A DNA stretch of 64,000 nucleotides from Romanomermis culicivorax (taxonomy: Eukaryota; Nematoda; Enoplea; Mermithida; Mermithidae), in contig CAWUHX010000068.1 of the NCBI GenBank assembly GCA_963922205.1, forward strand, positions 1,116,001 through 1,180,000, given 5' to 3'. This document shows, piece by piece, positions 1-12,800 of this stretch (its first letter is position 1; every line of letters starts with the position of its first letter). The position numbers and the translations under genes were made by a program. The notes below the pieces were generated by a model. The model searched no databases. It was not told the origin of the DNA and was given only the letters and a program-made list of their open reading frames with translations.

Positions 1-2825
1 GCATTGACTGGAAAACTTCCGAATTCAGTCTTCATACAAACTGGTACATACCCATAGGCATGCACAACTTTCCCATCAGCTACAGTCACTTTAAGGATAC
101 GAGGGTACACTGTATAATCAACGTCTAATGCCCTTTTCAGGAGCTTAGAAGACATGACCCTACACTGAGCTCCTGTATCAATTAAAGCTCTGGTAGCCGT
201 TTCTTTAATAACCACATTTATATAGAACGGAACCGTTTTCGGATAATTTTCCAACAACCTCCTCTCCATGTCCGTTGCTTTTCTTCCATACTTCACATGA
301 GCCAAATCTCTTTCTTTTACTTTCTCTAGAGGTGTCACCTTATCCAGGTGAATAATACTTCCGAGAACCAAACTAGAAGATTTGTTTCTACTCTGATCAC
401 TTTCATCATCCACATCCGTACGGCTTGTCACCATTACGTTATGCGAACTAGGTTGGGACTGGTTCGAAACAAATGATCCAGACTGATCCTGGACGGTACT
501 ACCCTGAATAGCAGGTTGACTAGTTGGTGCAGGTAACATCAACTGAAGCTGTCTCTGCAACTGGATGCCTTGTTCCCTAAGTCTGCAGAATTCCCTGTAT
601 CTCTCAAACTCTGGGTCATACCTGTACATTTGATCTTCTTCGGGGAATCCTACATAATAGGCACCTCTTCCTCTTCCTCTAAATCCAAACTGAGGTCCAC
701 CTCTACCTCTAAAACTTCCTCTATATGAAGCATTCCTATCACCACCATAATACTGATTAGACATGCCACGGTTAAATCCACCGCGTTGCTGTTGCTGACG
801 CCGGTATGCTAATGTCTTACATTCCTCAGTAGCATGCGTATTATTCTTATGATAAATGCAATAGGGTCTCTGCTGCTTCAACTGCTTCTGCTTTTCAGCA
901 GACGCAGCCTTCACAGTAGTCAACTCTTTTAAGGCTTCACTCTGAGTAACTTGTAATTTATCTACTTTCTGAACCAATTGTAGCCACTCCTTTGAGAGAA
1001 TAGCTAGAAAAGACTCCTTGGCCTGCTCCTCGTTAGACTTTTTGACATCACGAGGCGACGGACCAGGTAGCATCTCTTCAGCATTCTCCTCACTTCTCTC
1101 CTCTTCCACTGCCTTTTGCAACTGATTTTGTGGTCTTGACTTCGTCTGGTTATACTTTTTAGTACTTCCATACGGAGCATTCCCTGCAAAAGCAATTTCC
1201 GGGCACATCTCCTCGGTAGCTACAACTTGATTCACTACAATCGGTTTATCCTTGGCTCCAAAAGTAGTAAACACATTCTTATACTTCTTATCAATTTGAG
1301 TTACGGCGTATGCAAGGTCTTGCCAAGTTTTCATCGATGGCAATACATCCTGCAACTCCGTCTGATACAACGGACTACTCTTATAAATGAAGGCATTAAT
1401 AATATTCTCTTGCCTTACTTGATCACTCTGATCTGCATAGACCAGATCCACATGATTACTCAACCTTTTTAAAAACTCTAAGGCTGACTCGCCTTCTTCC
1501 TGTTTCATATTGAATAGCTCCCTCTTGAGCATCGTCAGATCATAAGTCGGCGCGAGATACTTTAAAATATTTCTCCGCGCTTCTATATAACTTGAGGATG
1601 TTCTCGCTATCCTCCTAGCCGTGTTTTGAGACAATCTTCTCAAACATTCCTTCTTTACTTTATCAGCCGTATTTTCCAGAAACTCACTTTCCAGATCAGT
1701 AAAAAACTTCAAAGCCTCTGTCGGCTTTATACTATCATGTAAAGGTCTATGTTTCAAGGCCTTTACCACATCTCTCACATCAACTTCAACACTCGAGCTA
1801 GAGTTCGACGTAGATGAACTGCTATTATCACTGTCTGAGTGATGTCTACTCCTAGCTCTTGATCTGTGAGACCTCTTTCGACTCTTCGACTTTCTCTTTC
1901 TCCTTCTCTCAGGGCTAAGGTCAGCTCTATTTGTGGTATCTCTCCAAGGAGTAGGACGAGAAAATCTATCCTCTCCCTGGGACGATTCGTCGCAAATAGT
2001 CACCTTCCTTTCCCTTGACCTCCTGTTCTCTGAGTAACCGTAGGCATTTGATTGTGCTTGTTCAGCATTCCTCGAACTCTGCGGCTCCTCAGTCCAACCT
2101 CTATCTCTAGCCAAATATTTGTCTCTGTCCTCTTGAGACCTTATATAAACCTCTGAATGAACCTCTTTCTTAGGTTCACTTACTCTCTCAACCCTACTCT
2201 CAAGGTAAGAAGACTCACCTATCTTCTTCCGTTGATCCTCCTCCGATTCCTTTTCCTTGACCTGCGCGCTTTCGATTACTTTGATCAATAACTCGACCTT
2301 CTTCTCCAGCGCGTTAATTCGTACGTCCTTGGGATCGACTCGATCCCTCTGCTCCTCTCACCACATAAAATTCGCCATTTTGGGGTCGTATCGTCTCGAA
2401 TATTTGTCGTCGTATAAATCGGCCGGCGCGTCCTCGTAATATTCGTCGTAATTCATGTCCATCATGTTTGACCTCCACGCCAGTTTCGACTTCCGTCTAA
2501 TCTCCTCCAGCGTTTCGGCCATCGGATGGACCAACTTCGAGGGTGATGTCGGTCTCTCCTTCTCAAAGGTCTGCTGACCTCTGACACTACCACTTACAGT
2601 AGTTTCAATCTCGGCTCTCCTAGCCATCTCAAAACCACTTCTCCTCAACTCTTCTTCAACTCTTGCCATTTCGGCAATTCCACTCTCTCTCCTTCCTTCA
2701 GTCTCAGGCGCCTGTGCTTGAACCTTTTCTACCGCTGCGTGTTCTTCAGCAGAGTCCAGATTCGAAACACTAGGTTCGTGTGACCTAGGAGGAGTCCTCA
2801 ACATTTTTCCTACCGGAATACTCAT
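1..2825 (-). CDS. gag-protease polyprotein, one in-frame TGA, incomplete at 3' end
   Basis: Reading from ATG at 2,825, I found one frame open to position 1, broken only by a TGA at 2,358-2,360 (codon 156). The first segment is acidic and coiled-coil-like. After the TGA come a charged region, an Arg/Ser-rich stretch (about 1,750-1,930), a capsid-like helical region, a C-x2-H-x4-H-x4-C knuckle (about 840-890), a Gly/Arg-rich segment, and an aspartic protease with active-site DTGAQCRV (DTG codons at 171-179). The gag-protease order and the knuckle type fit Ty3/Gypsy elements. The TGA may be a CpG-type nonsense mutation (Arg CGA to TGA) or a readthrough site; the long intact frame behind it shows it is recent or tolerated. 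Confidence 0.75.
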
Positions 2826-3200
2826 CTTTTTAATTTTTCCGGTATGTGCCTGTAAATAAAACCCAGGAGGTTTAGTTATTTTTCTGGTGGTTCTCCGGTT
2901 ATCCGTCGTGAGAGGCGTTAAGAGTCCACCACTTGTTAGGCTGCTGTGGGGTCACAATTAAGCAACAGTTCTAACCACAGGCTAACAACAACAACAAACA
3001 CTAAACTCTCCCAGACATTTCACCAGATATACACCAGAACTTTCACTAAACCTCAGGCAGAACACCTTGGCACGTACCTCAGGAGCTCCTACCCAAGTCT
3101 CCACTCCTAATCTTAAAAACTCCTTCCACTACGCTCACAAAACAATACACTTACAGGTCCAAAGTGTATTGGGTGACGAAGGGCGACGCCAATAAAAAAT
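1..3200 (-). mobile_element. LTR retrotransposon, 5' part (Ty3/Gypsy-like), cut by window edge
   Basis: The minus strand carries a gag-protease frame that runs off the left edge, so reverse transcriptase and integrase would lie outside the window. The roughly 375 bases upstream of gag (2,826-3,200) are non-coding and should hold the leader and the 5' LTR. I could not fix the LTR limits because the partner LTR is not in view. A purine/TGG-rich stretch near 2,930 on the minus strand could be the primer-binding site, but this is a guess. The element sits just downstream of the MYRF stop codon, in the same orientation. The right boundary is approximate. Confidence 0.7.
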
Positions 3201-3311
3201 AATAAACAAAAATATTATAATTAAGACGATGGCGGCGACGCTCCATAAAAAGTAATCTTTTTTAACACTGATAAAAAGACACCAAAAACGCGAAACAGTG
3301 GCAGCATAAAC

Positions 3312-3865
3312 CTATGCAAATTTATCATTCTTTCTCGCCACTTTTCGCCGCGTCCAACCGCCTGCGCACTGACGCCGGAAGCTGAACACTTGCACCTGAG
3401 ACCACCCCAACACACATAATGCATGTCTAATTTTATGATATGAAAGTGTACCCAGAAAATCCCGATGCTGATCTACTATCTTCGTCCTTATGATAATTTC
3501 GCGTGTGTTAATGTCGCTCGAATTCACGGAATTTTGATTATTAGATGAATACAAAGACGAATACAGGTTGGTCCAGTCGTCGGGCGCCGAACCATTTTCC
3601 ACAATTTTGAACGAAATGAATGGATCGCGACAACAATATGTCATACATTTCCGAGGGTTGGCGAATTTACAAGCGTATAAAATGGGCACACCCAAAAATT
3701 TACGTTTGTAAGATAAAAAAGGGCTGTTGTCGTCGAAAATGGGAGGCATGAGCGGCGGCGGCAATGGCGGACGGCCGTCCAACATGTCCGCCATTGCATC
3801 TGGTGGGAGAGGCGGCGGAGGTGGAGGCCAGTGACGTCCGCGCCATGAAAACTTGTGATCCTTGC
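3312..3865 (-). other. MYRF: Candidate last exon of MYRF (Pro-rich start, lumenal part)
   Basis: A strong acceptor (GTTTTTCATCTTTAAG) opens a frame of 183 codons that ends at 3,312. It starts with a run of prolines and contains two Cys-rich patches and possible N-glycosylation sites. A GTAGGAG donor in the membrane exon (after 4,919) leaves one base and this exon begins with two, so the phase fits, and the joined length (about 901 residues) is normal for an invertebrate MYRF. Without this splice the membrane exon runs on to a stop at 4,875, giving only about 731 residues. I do not recognise the conserved C-terminal MYRF domain in it, so it could instead be an alternative end or a separate gene. 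A weaker donor at about 3,706 would shorten it. Confidence 0.5.
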
Positions 3866-6800
3866 CTTAAAGATGAAAAACAATTTTCCAGAAAGAATCT
3901 TCGCAAAATATTTAAAAATTGTATACCTTTGACGTCCATGCACAGAGTTTACGAAAAATTGTGATTCATGCGGAAGCACAGGCAATCCACTTCTTTATAG
4001 TAAGCTACCTACACTGACTATAATTGTCTATACATAACTATGAGAAGTCTCATTAGAACTCCCAGAAATCTTTATCTGTATTACTGAATGATGACCCTGC
4101 ATGGTTTGCCAATTATATGGCTAGCGCATTTATCACTGCATCCTTTCGGTCAGAAAAACTGAAAAATGACAATTTGTGGCACAAATTTGTCATTTTTGAA
4201 CAAAAAAGGGTCGAAATGTCATATTTTCGATCCTATGCAGCATAAATACATGTTATTATTTTTTTGGACAAAAACTACGGTTTTTTGAATCGTTGTTCGA
4301 ACTTTTTAGGCGAAAAACGAAATTTTTTTATTTTCAATGCCCTACCTAACATTTTTGGCAATCGATGACCCCACTCCTAAAAAGGTCGCCTGACTTGCCA
4401 GACTTTGGCACTCTGTTCCATACCATACTGTACTGTAATATTATAGTACTATTTTGTACAATAACTACACCGAACTACATACATAAAACATAGCTTTGCA
4501 ACTCATACATATTCTACACTGTTTAATATGAGAGGATACAGCAGTGGGAAGTTCAGAGAAAACTCACGTGCCTTCATGTGTAAAAGATTAAAACTTGGAA
4601 GGGGAACTTGAAGCGAGATCCAAGGGCACATTTCCTCCCCGGTTTTTTGATGATATGCAAATTAACAATTTTTGAGTTAAACTTTCTATGGTAAAAAATT
4701 TGTGAACCAGTGTTAGTCCGTTTTCACTTCAAAACATTTTTTAACAAACAGACCTCAAGGAGTCTTTTGAACTGTGAAAATTTTTAAATGTTATGTCATG
4801 AAATTTTTTAAATTTGGTCAAAAATACATTTTCTGATTTTTATGCAGGATGAATCACTAAAATAAAAGCAGTAGTTAAAAACGTCTATTTAGAAGTCCTG
4901 CTAGTCGTTCTCTCCTACCTTTCCATTTTCCTTGAAATTTTTCCTTGAACCGCATCCAATCGCCTTTGTCTTTGTCGCGCCAACCACGGTTCAGCGTGTC
5001 GGGATTAGCACCTCCTCGACTCTCGACTTTCCTCGCGTGATCCATAATAAGCAAGGTGGTCAAAACGGCCAAACACGTCAAAAGCACCATAATCAAACAA
5101 ATCACGCTGCCGACGACCAGACGTCCTTCGGTTTTTGGATTGCCGGTAATTTTTTTGTAAATCGATCGCCATAGTTTGGATGTTATGGTGGTAGGTTTTT
5201 CTTCGGGATTTTCGACCACTGTTGATGGCACCAAAGGACGCCTGAGAAGAGAGGAAAAAATGGCAACTGTGTTGTGTAGGAAAGCTACAAACTCGAGGAA
5301 GATGGAATCAAAAATTGAACAAGAACTGTTGAGGGTGTCCCACTGGACCAGGGTCAGGAAGGAAGGAAGGAAGGAAGGAAGGAAGGAAGGGAGGGAGGGA
5401 GGGAGGGAGGAAGGAAGGAAGGAAGGAAGGAAGGAAGGAAGGAAGGAAGGAAGGAAGGAAGGAAGGAAGGAAGGAAGGAAGGAAGGAAGGAAGGAAGGAA
5501 GGAAGGAAGGAAGGAAGGAAGGAAGGAAGGAAGGAAGGAAGGAAGGAAGGAAGGAAGGAAGGAAGGAAGGAAGGAAGGAAGGAAGGAAGGAAGGAAGGAA
5601 GGAAGGAAGGAAGGAAGGAAGGAAGGAAGGAAGGAAGGAAGGAAGGAAGGAAGGAAGGAAGGAAGGAAGGAAGGAAGGAAGGAAGGAAGGAAGGAAGGAA
5701 GGAAGGAAGGAAGGAAGGAAGAGGAAGGAAGGAAGGAAGGAAGGAAGGAAGGAAGGAAGGAAGGAAGGAAGGAAGGAAGGAAGGAAGGAAGGAAGGAAGG
5801 AAGAAAACGTGAAAAGTGACAAAGGTCGATGCAGCTGCAAAATAAAGTCGAAAAAACTACTAGAGGGACAAATGAGAATGAATGAAGGAGTTTACTGCTC
5901 ACGAATGCATAAAATAATCAGTCAAAAGGATAAAGAAGCAAAAAACTGAATGTAATTAAAATTAGCAAGATGAATAGTAACTATTGTAAGAATTTTTTAT
6001 CACCTGATCACAAAAGATCGAATACTCGTCGCCGACGATCGCATAGAATCAAATCTTGAAAGTTTCGACAACTTCTTGCTAATTTTTTCCACCTCGCCAA
6101 TTTTACATTCCAAATTACCGGTTAATTGGCATAATTCTTTCACAGCTGCCACGCTCTCGTAAAAAATTCGATTCTGTTTGGAATAGAAATATAAAATATA
6201 AATCAACGGGAATTCAGCGATTGTTATTTAAAAGCCATCGTGGAAGGTTATCTGAAAATGTTTTGCGAGTTTTCTTCTAGGAAAACATGAAACTGCACCA
6301 ATGAAACGAGAATCTCAATGAAGAGTTAATCTACTTTCATTTACATCATCCACCGTCAAAAATTCGCCCTCGTTTTTCACAGCGTCGGGAACGATGAGGG
6401 CCACTTCTTGGGCTATGACTCCCACTCTGTGCCTTTGTTCTTCGGGCACGCCCAATTTGGCCGCTTCTTCGGGTTTCAAATCGTAGGTGACGACACGTAT
6501 CTGGGCTATATTGGTCAGTGCGTCGTTGTAGTCAATCTGGAATGCCATCATTCCAAGATTAGACTATTGCTATGATCAAGAACTTTCATAACTTCATCCA
6601 CGAAATGGGTGGGAAAAGGTTTTCAGGAGGAAAGCAGAAGTGTTTGTTGAAAACATCTAATTTTTTCCAGAAGGGATGTTGCGACCGTAACCGTGGAGTC
6701 TCGCAGATTTACCATCAATTTTGTTGATTTAAATTTTTGAATTATTAACTGAAAGTAATCGATCAAAACACCAGCAATATTGCATGGAAGAAAACTAAAC

Positions 6801-9800
6801 AATCCACTGCTTGTTCGGATTGTTTGCTAAATTCAAGTGTGATGCAGAAATTTTCATAGGTATACTAATATCTCACACAGTCTTTCAATTTCAAGTTTTA
6901 CCTGTTGTGAATTTTCTATGAACTCTTCAAAATCAGTCAAAAATGTCAAAATCTCCACAATCGAAAATTCGTTAACATTGTGAAGGCAGCAGAGAAACAT
7001 CTGTACTTAAATCTTCAGACTCACAACTAAAAGAGAATCAATTTAGATGAGCCTGCCTTTCACAGGTTTAATCTCAATTCTAGTAAAACAGATACGCGAA
7101 AAATGAAGATTATGTTCACTGTGATGAACTCTATTCCAAGAATTTGTATCAAGTCGTATTAGCTATGTTAAGACATAGAAATATAAATAATTTGCGAAAT
7201 GCTGACTGCAATACCCAAAAATTTCATCAACAGTTAGGCAAATTTAGAATTCCTGAACTAATTTTGTGCTGAGATTACCAAACTTATTCTTTTGTGCGTA
7301 CAAACTTTATATCATAATCTGGTTTAAAGCTTGTTGTATACGGTATCAAGTTTAATAGTTTTCACCTCAACTATATTCTCTTTTAATCGTCCATCAGACG
7401 GATGGAACAAAGAACCAGTGTATTGAATGTCTCCAGAAACCGCGAGAGCCGTCGTCGGTTGATCTGTGCCGATCCCCACAGGACCCTGAAATGTGGATGC
7501 ATTGAAATTCATGATGTTCGTGAGCTACGATCACACATCGGCAGCAAGAAAAATGTGTCAACACTATTTTTAATCGCTTATAACTTCGCCCAAAAATAAA
7601 GTTACGTCATTTTAAATCAGGGAAATGAATAGATGTTGAAGAGATTTGATACCCAATGTAAGAAAAAAACGAAAAAAGAAGAAAATTAAAAGTCACTGGC
7701 TGAGGTGACTCTTCCTGGATGGGGTCAAAACTCAAAAACCCCTTAAAGCCATTATCCAAAATTTAAATTCGTAGATGAACATTAAAAAGAATCATTTTTT
7801 CAGTAAAAATCCAGTGGTTTCCGATATGAAATCGTCAAGTACCTGTAAATCTGAAAACAGAATCTATACGAGAAACCCATCACATCAAAACTCACCACGA
7901 AATACAATGAATTCGGCGTTTTTCCCTTCTGCATAAGCGGTTCGCTGTCGGAAATGTCGAATTGACCGGGATTCGAAGCCTACAAATTTGGAAAACTTAT
8001 TTCTCGTGAGAAAAAAGGAAAATATGTTTTTTTCGCAGCTGCCTAACACGCATCTTGCTGACGTCAGGACTGCTTTTAGTCAACAACCGATTTCTCACTT
8101 CTCACCCTGACTATAATTTGTTCAGAATGCAGAGACGCTACAATATAACGTTCCGAATCCGAAATCAAAGCACTCAACGATGCAACCAAATAAAAATATT
8201 TTTGATCGGGATTGGGCCTTTGATTTTTTCGTTGATTGTTCAATGTTGTTTCGTTGAAATGTAGCCTGCCGACCGTGACTTTTGTGACCCGATTTGGTAG
8301 AAGTTCGAGCCTTAAAAATAATATCTTGAATTAGCTTGCGACCACGTGACAAAAATCAGAACATTGGTAATTTACTTCACTGGTTCGTAATCTGTCGGTT
8401 TTCTGTCGCTTTGTGATTGTTTGATTTGAACCATAGAATTCAACATTTCAGTCTTAAAAATGTACATGTGTGACTAGACTGCTTTCTATGAATTTGAAAC
8501 TTTGAACTCTCATAGTCTCAAAAAAATGTCCATAGTTCATTTCGTAGAGTCAGTAAAAAACACTAATGACACTCCACTATACAGTGATCATAAAATTGTG
8601 CAAATAAAAAAGTTACTGCAGAAATCACCTTAACTCCATAAAAATCCAATAAGAATTCCTTAGCAGGCCTTATAACTGTAGATGATCCGCTGGCCACTTG
8701 CACGAACTTGGGCGCCATTTTGCCACTTATTTCAATGTTTGTTGAAACCTGTTGCGACAATGTTCAGGATATGTCCAAAAAAATAAATGAAAATCTATTG
8801 ACCTGAAAATGGTTCTTCTTCTGATTTATGAACGCATTGTCGAATGGGCTATAAATGAACCCTTTGTCAGCGATGACTTGGAAGACCAAAGGGGCACTGA
8901 AAAATGATGTGGAATCAGTATCTCCGGAATTTTGTACGTTATGGAACGATTTTTGGATAATGGTTCTAAAATAACCGTTAGGGACACCATGATGATACAA
9001 GGGTCAACTTCCGCATACATTTCTTTTCCGTTTATATCGCACAGTTTATGCCATTGCTCACGTTGAAATTCCATAAATTTGATACTTTGGTGTACCATTT
9101 CGTCGTCACCTGATACGACGCTTGTTTCGTCGGGACATGCACCTGCGAATCGTAAATTTTAGCTCTTACTGTTATCCAATTTTCTCAGTGCAGGCACTTA
9201 CTTTTGATGATTTTACGTCGTTTTCTGGACGGCACAGTTCTTAAAAAATTAAGTCGAATAACAAATGAGAACATTGAAGGAACTTACAGCATCTTCTTTC
9301 TCATGTTGACTGGAACAAATGGAGAAAAAAGTATCTGCACGCATATTCAGGGTTTTTTGTAAGTGAACCTATTTTCGTCGATTTTGTGTCTCATTTTGGT
9401 CATAAGCGCTTTTTAGAGAAGGCGGTTAATTGCTGTAGCTTATCTGAGGTTGCGAAAGTGATCAAAAAGGGCGAAGCTTCAAAAAATTGCCAATGTGACA
9501 AAAATACGTGTCAAAGATTCAAAAAGAGATACAATGACTGCTTATTTGGCGCGATTGGAGCCAAAAAAATTGACTTTTCCTGCAGGTTTTTGCTCTAGAA
9601 TGGACATTTTCTGTAAATTTTAGTCAGACTTGGAGGCCGCAGATACCAGACAACCTTTGCCTAAGGAGACTCCCATAGCACTTCACACCCTCTTAATTAC
9701 TGTAAATGAGTGTTGAGAAATTTTCGTACTGTAACTGCGGATAAAAGTTTTCACATGCCATGGATTCATTCATGTGTACACAGCTAACCTAAGTTTGAAC

Positions 9801-12800
9801 GAAAGAAGACGGTTGATCTGTTTTTTATGCGATCTTTGCCTTTCACAAGAAGATCATGTTTAATGAATCATGATACAAAGTAGTGATGTTCCTATTTTCA
9901 CTGCACTACTTACTTCAAATAATCCATATCCGAAATATGACCTTGTTGCGTTACTGGTTCCGTCATGAAATTACTTGGTAATGAAACCTTGATCGAAAAT
10001 AATATAAAAAGAATGTCGCCGTGACCACTCATCCTGCACTAACCAATGGCGCTATCAATCTCTTGTCGTTATAACCCGTAGACTGTACAATTGTTGTGCT
10101 TGGACTAGCACCGGCTGAGTGCAAAAATTCCGATGTCGGATGCCCATAGCAAGATGAAGATATAGAAAGTCGGCCTGGTGGAGCTGAAATGTAACATCCA
10201 AAGTGGCAAAAAAAGGTGATCATCTTCGACCTGACTAGAGAGTGAAATGTGCAGTTTCGGATCATCCAGCTGTTGTTGAATCTATGAATTCTGATGTCAT
10301 TGTTCAGCAAAGTTTTTGACGCAGAAGCCCTTTATTTTGCTCAACTGATTAAATTTCCTTCTCTAGTGAACCTTTCAACGCCTGCTTTTATGCTGAAATT
10401 CCCAAAAAAATGTCGTCAAATCGACAAACAACACAGCGATTAAGTAGTGCGTGTGTCCTTGTTTAAAATAGTGGCGCACGATCTGCTTGTATTACATAAT
10501 ATCTTGCTGAAACGAAAATTTAAGATCAAGTCAGTTCAATACGGAAAGTATAGTTTGAAATCGAATGCATGTACAGAGTGTGAGCGATTCCAAAGTGAGC
10601 GATCCTCAAGTGAGCCATCCTCAAGTGAGCGAATTCTCAAGTGAGTGAATCACCAATTGAGCGATTCCCTAGTGAGCGAATTCTCAATTGACCGATTCTC
10701 ATGTGAGCAACTCCCAGTTGAGCGGATTCTCATGTGAGCGAATTCCCAATTGAGCGATTCTCATGTGAGCAATTCCCAATTGAGCGGATTCCCAAATAAG
10801 CGAATACCCAATCGAGTCTCATGTGAGCGATTCCCAATTGAGCGAATTCCCAAATAAGCGAATACCTAATCGAGTGATTCCAGAACGAACGATCGGGAAT
10901 GTAATAAAACTTTCTTCATATTTTCCTGCTTTACCATATATTTTTCTTTGTGTGTATTTCTTTTTTTTCTCGTTATTTGTGTGTATTTTCAATGTTCTTG
11001 TTTATGTATGATTTTACATTTTCATTTTTTGTCTCTGCTCTCTTTTATTTTCTTTAATTCCATCTACTTTTTTCTTTTTTTTGCTCATGAAACAACGAAT
11101 TACAAGTTGTCATTTTTAATAAGCATAGTCTTCCTCATAATTCTTACACAATTCGACACGCTGTATTTCCTATATAATTTTATCCTTTATGATTTTTTTC
11201 TTCACTACTCTTCATCTTAGTTTTTTTGCTTTTAGTCTCTCCTGATTCTTTTTTTTGTTTTTAAATATTTTTTTCTTTTTTTCTTGTTGCTTTTTCTATG
11301 TTGCTTCTTCTTTCTTCTCACTTTTTCATGTTTTCTTTCTTTTTCTAATAGTTTTCCATCTATTTTCAATTATTTTTAATGTCTTCATTTTGTTGACGTT
11401 TCCTTTCTCTTGATGTTTTGTTTCTTCCAGCATTCCTTTGTTTATGTCTTTTAGAAAGATTTTCACACCTACAAAGATGAAGGACTCAAGCATGTCGAGC
11501 TGTACAAGAATTATACAGGAGACTACGGCTATTTAAAAATGACAACTTGTATTGTGTTGATTCATGAGCTAAAAAGAAAAAAGTATATGACAAGAAAAAC
11601 GAGAATGAAAGAAAGCTGAGACAAAAGATGAAAACGCAAAAACATACATAAACGAAAGCATTAACAATATAGCCAGAAAACGAGAGAAAAAAATACATGG
11701 AAGGTAAAGATGGAAAATGTGAAGAAAGTATTTCGCCATCGCTCGTTTGGAATCACCCAATTGGGAATTCGTTCACTTAGGAACTCACTCAATTGGGAAT
11801 CGCTCACATGAGAATTCGCTTAATTGGGAATTCGCTCACTTGGTAATTCGCTAGAATCGCTCAAATGGGAATCGCTCAATTGTGAATTCGCTCAGTTGGG
11901 AATTCGTTCAATTGGGAATCGCTCACTTTGGAATAGACCACTCACTCTAGGCCCATTTTTGAATAGTAAAATTCTGTGAAATCTCTGATGCGCTGTCTTA
12001 GAATGTGTTATAAGCAAAAAGCATATCTACTACAAATATGTGGTCAACATATACGAGCGACTTCCTATTGCGAAATTAACATTTTTGTTAGATTTAGATG
12101 CATACAAATTTTTGAGGCGATTTCCATCAATTGAAAAAAGATTTTACGAACGAAACAGTTCAACAAACGTATATGTGAATCTAAAAGCCCATCTATACTC
12201 CTTTATCGTAAATCAGGCACATATGATCGCACAACCCAAAATCGAGCAAATTCATTATTTCTGCTGTGCCCAAGAAATATCTTGACGAGCTATATCTAGT
12301 GAAGTGTATTTCACAAGAAAAATTTGCATAGTATTGCAGATATCAACTGTTATGCAAGCATTTTGCGTTTCTTGGGTCAAAGTTGGATTTAAAGCGCACT
12401 ATAAAAACTTGTTGAACATGTTGGATAACTTTCGATCGGGAACTTTAAGATCTTCCTTGCAATCTGTTATATACCAAGATTCCTCCAATAATTCGAGCGC
12501 AAATCGTTTGCGTCTGTTTTTTGGCAAAAAAATAGATGAGCCTTGACCCTATAGACTTAGGCCTGCATTCACAATCGCGTGTTAAGTCAACACGGTGTTA
12601 GGACTTAACACCCTGTTAGCTAACACGGCGATCGAGCTAACACCGTGTCAAGTATCACCTCGTATTCATATTAGTGTGTTAAGTCTGTGTTAGCCAACAC
12701 TGTGTTACCACCGTGTTACTTTCGTTATCACCGTGTTACTTTTGTAACAGGGTGGCAGAATAAGCTCAAGCATGTTTTTTAATATGAAAAAGGATATAAC

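Noticed and set aside
4875-5949. Long open frames of repeated FLPS or GRKE residues on both strands
   Set aside because: They are translations of the GGAA microsatellite. Only the stretch 4,919-5,241 is real coding sequence, as the MYRF membrane exon.
9288-9309. A 22-base microexon of MYRF with good splice sites
   Set aside because: Including it breaks the frame. Exon 9,914-9,987 joins 9,202-9,239 directly in phase and gives the basic nuclear signal.
10948-11220. Hydrophobic Phe/Ser-rich frames that look like membrane proteins (also at 51,822-52,193)
   Set aside because: They come from the T-rich arms of the foldback elements.
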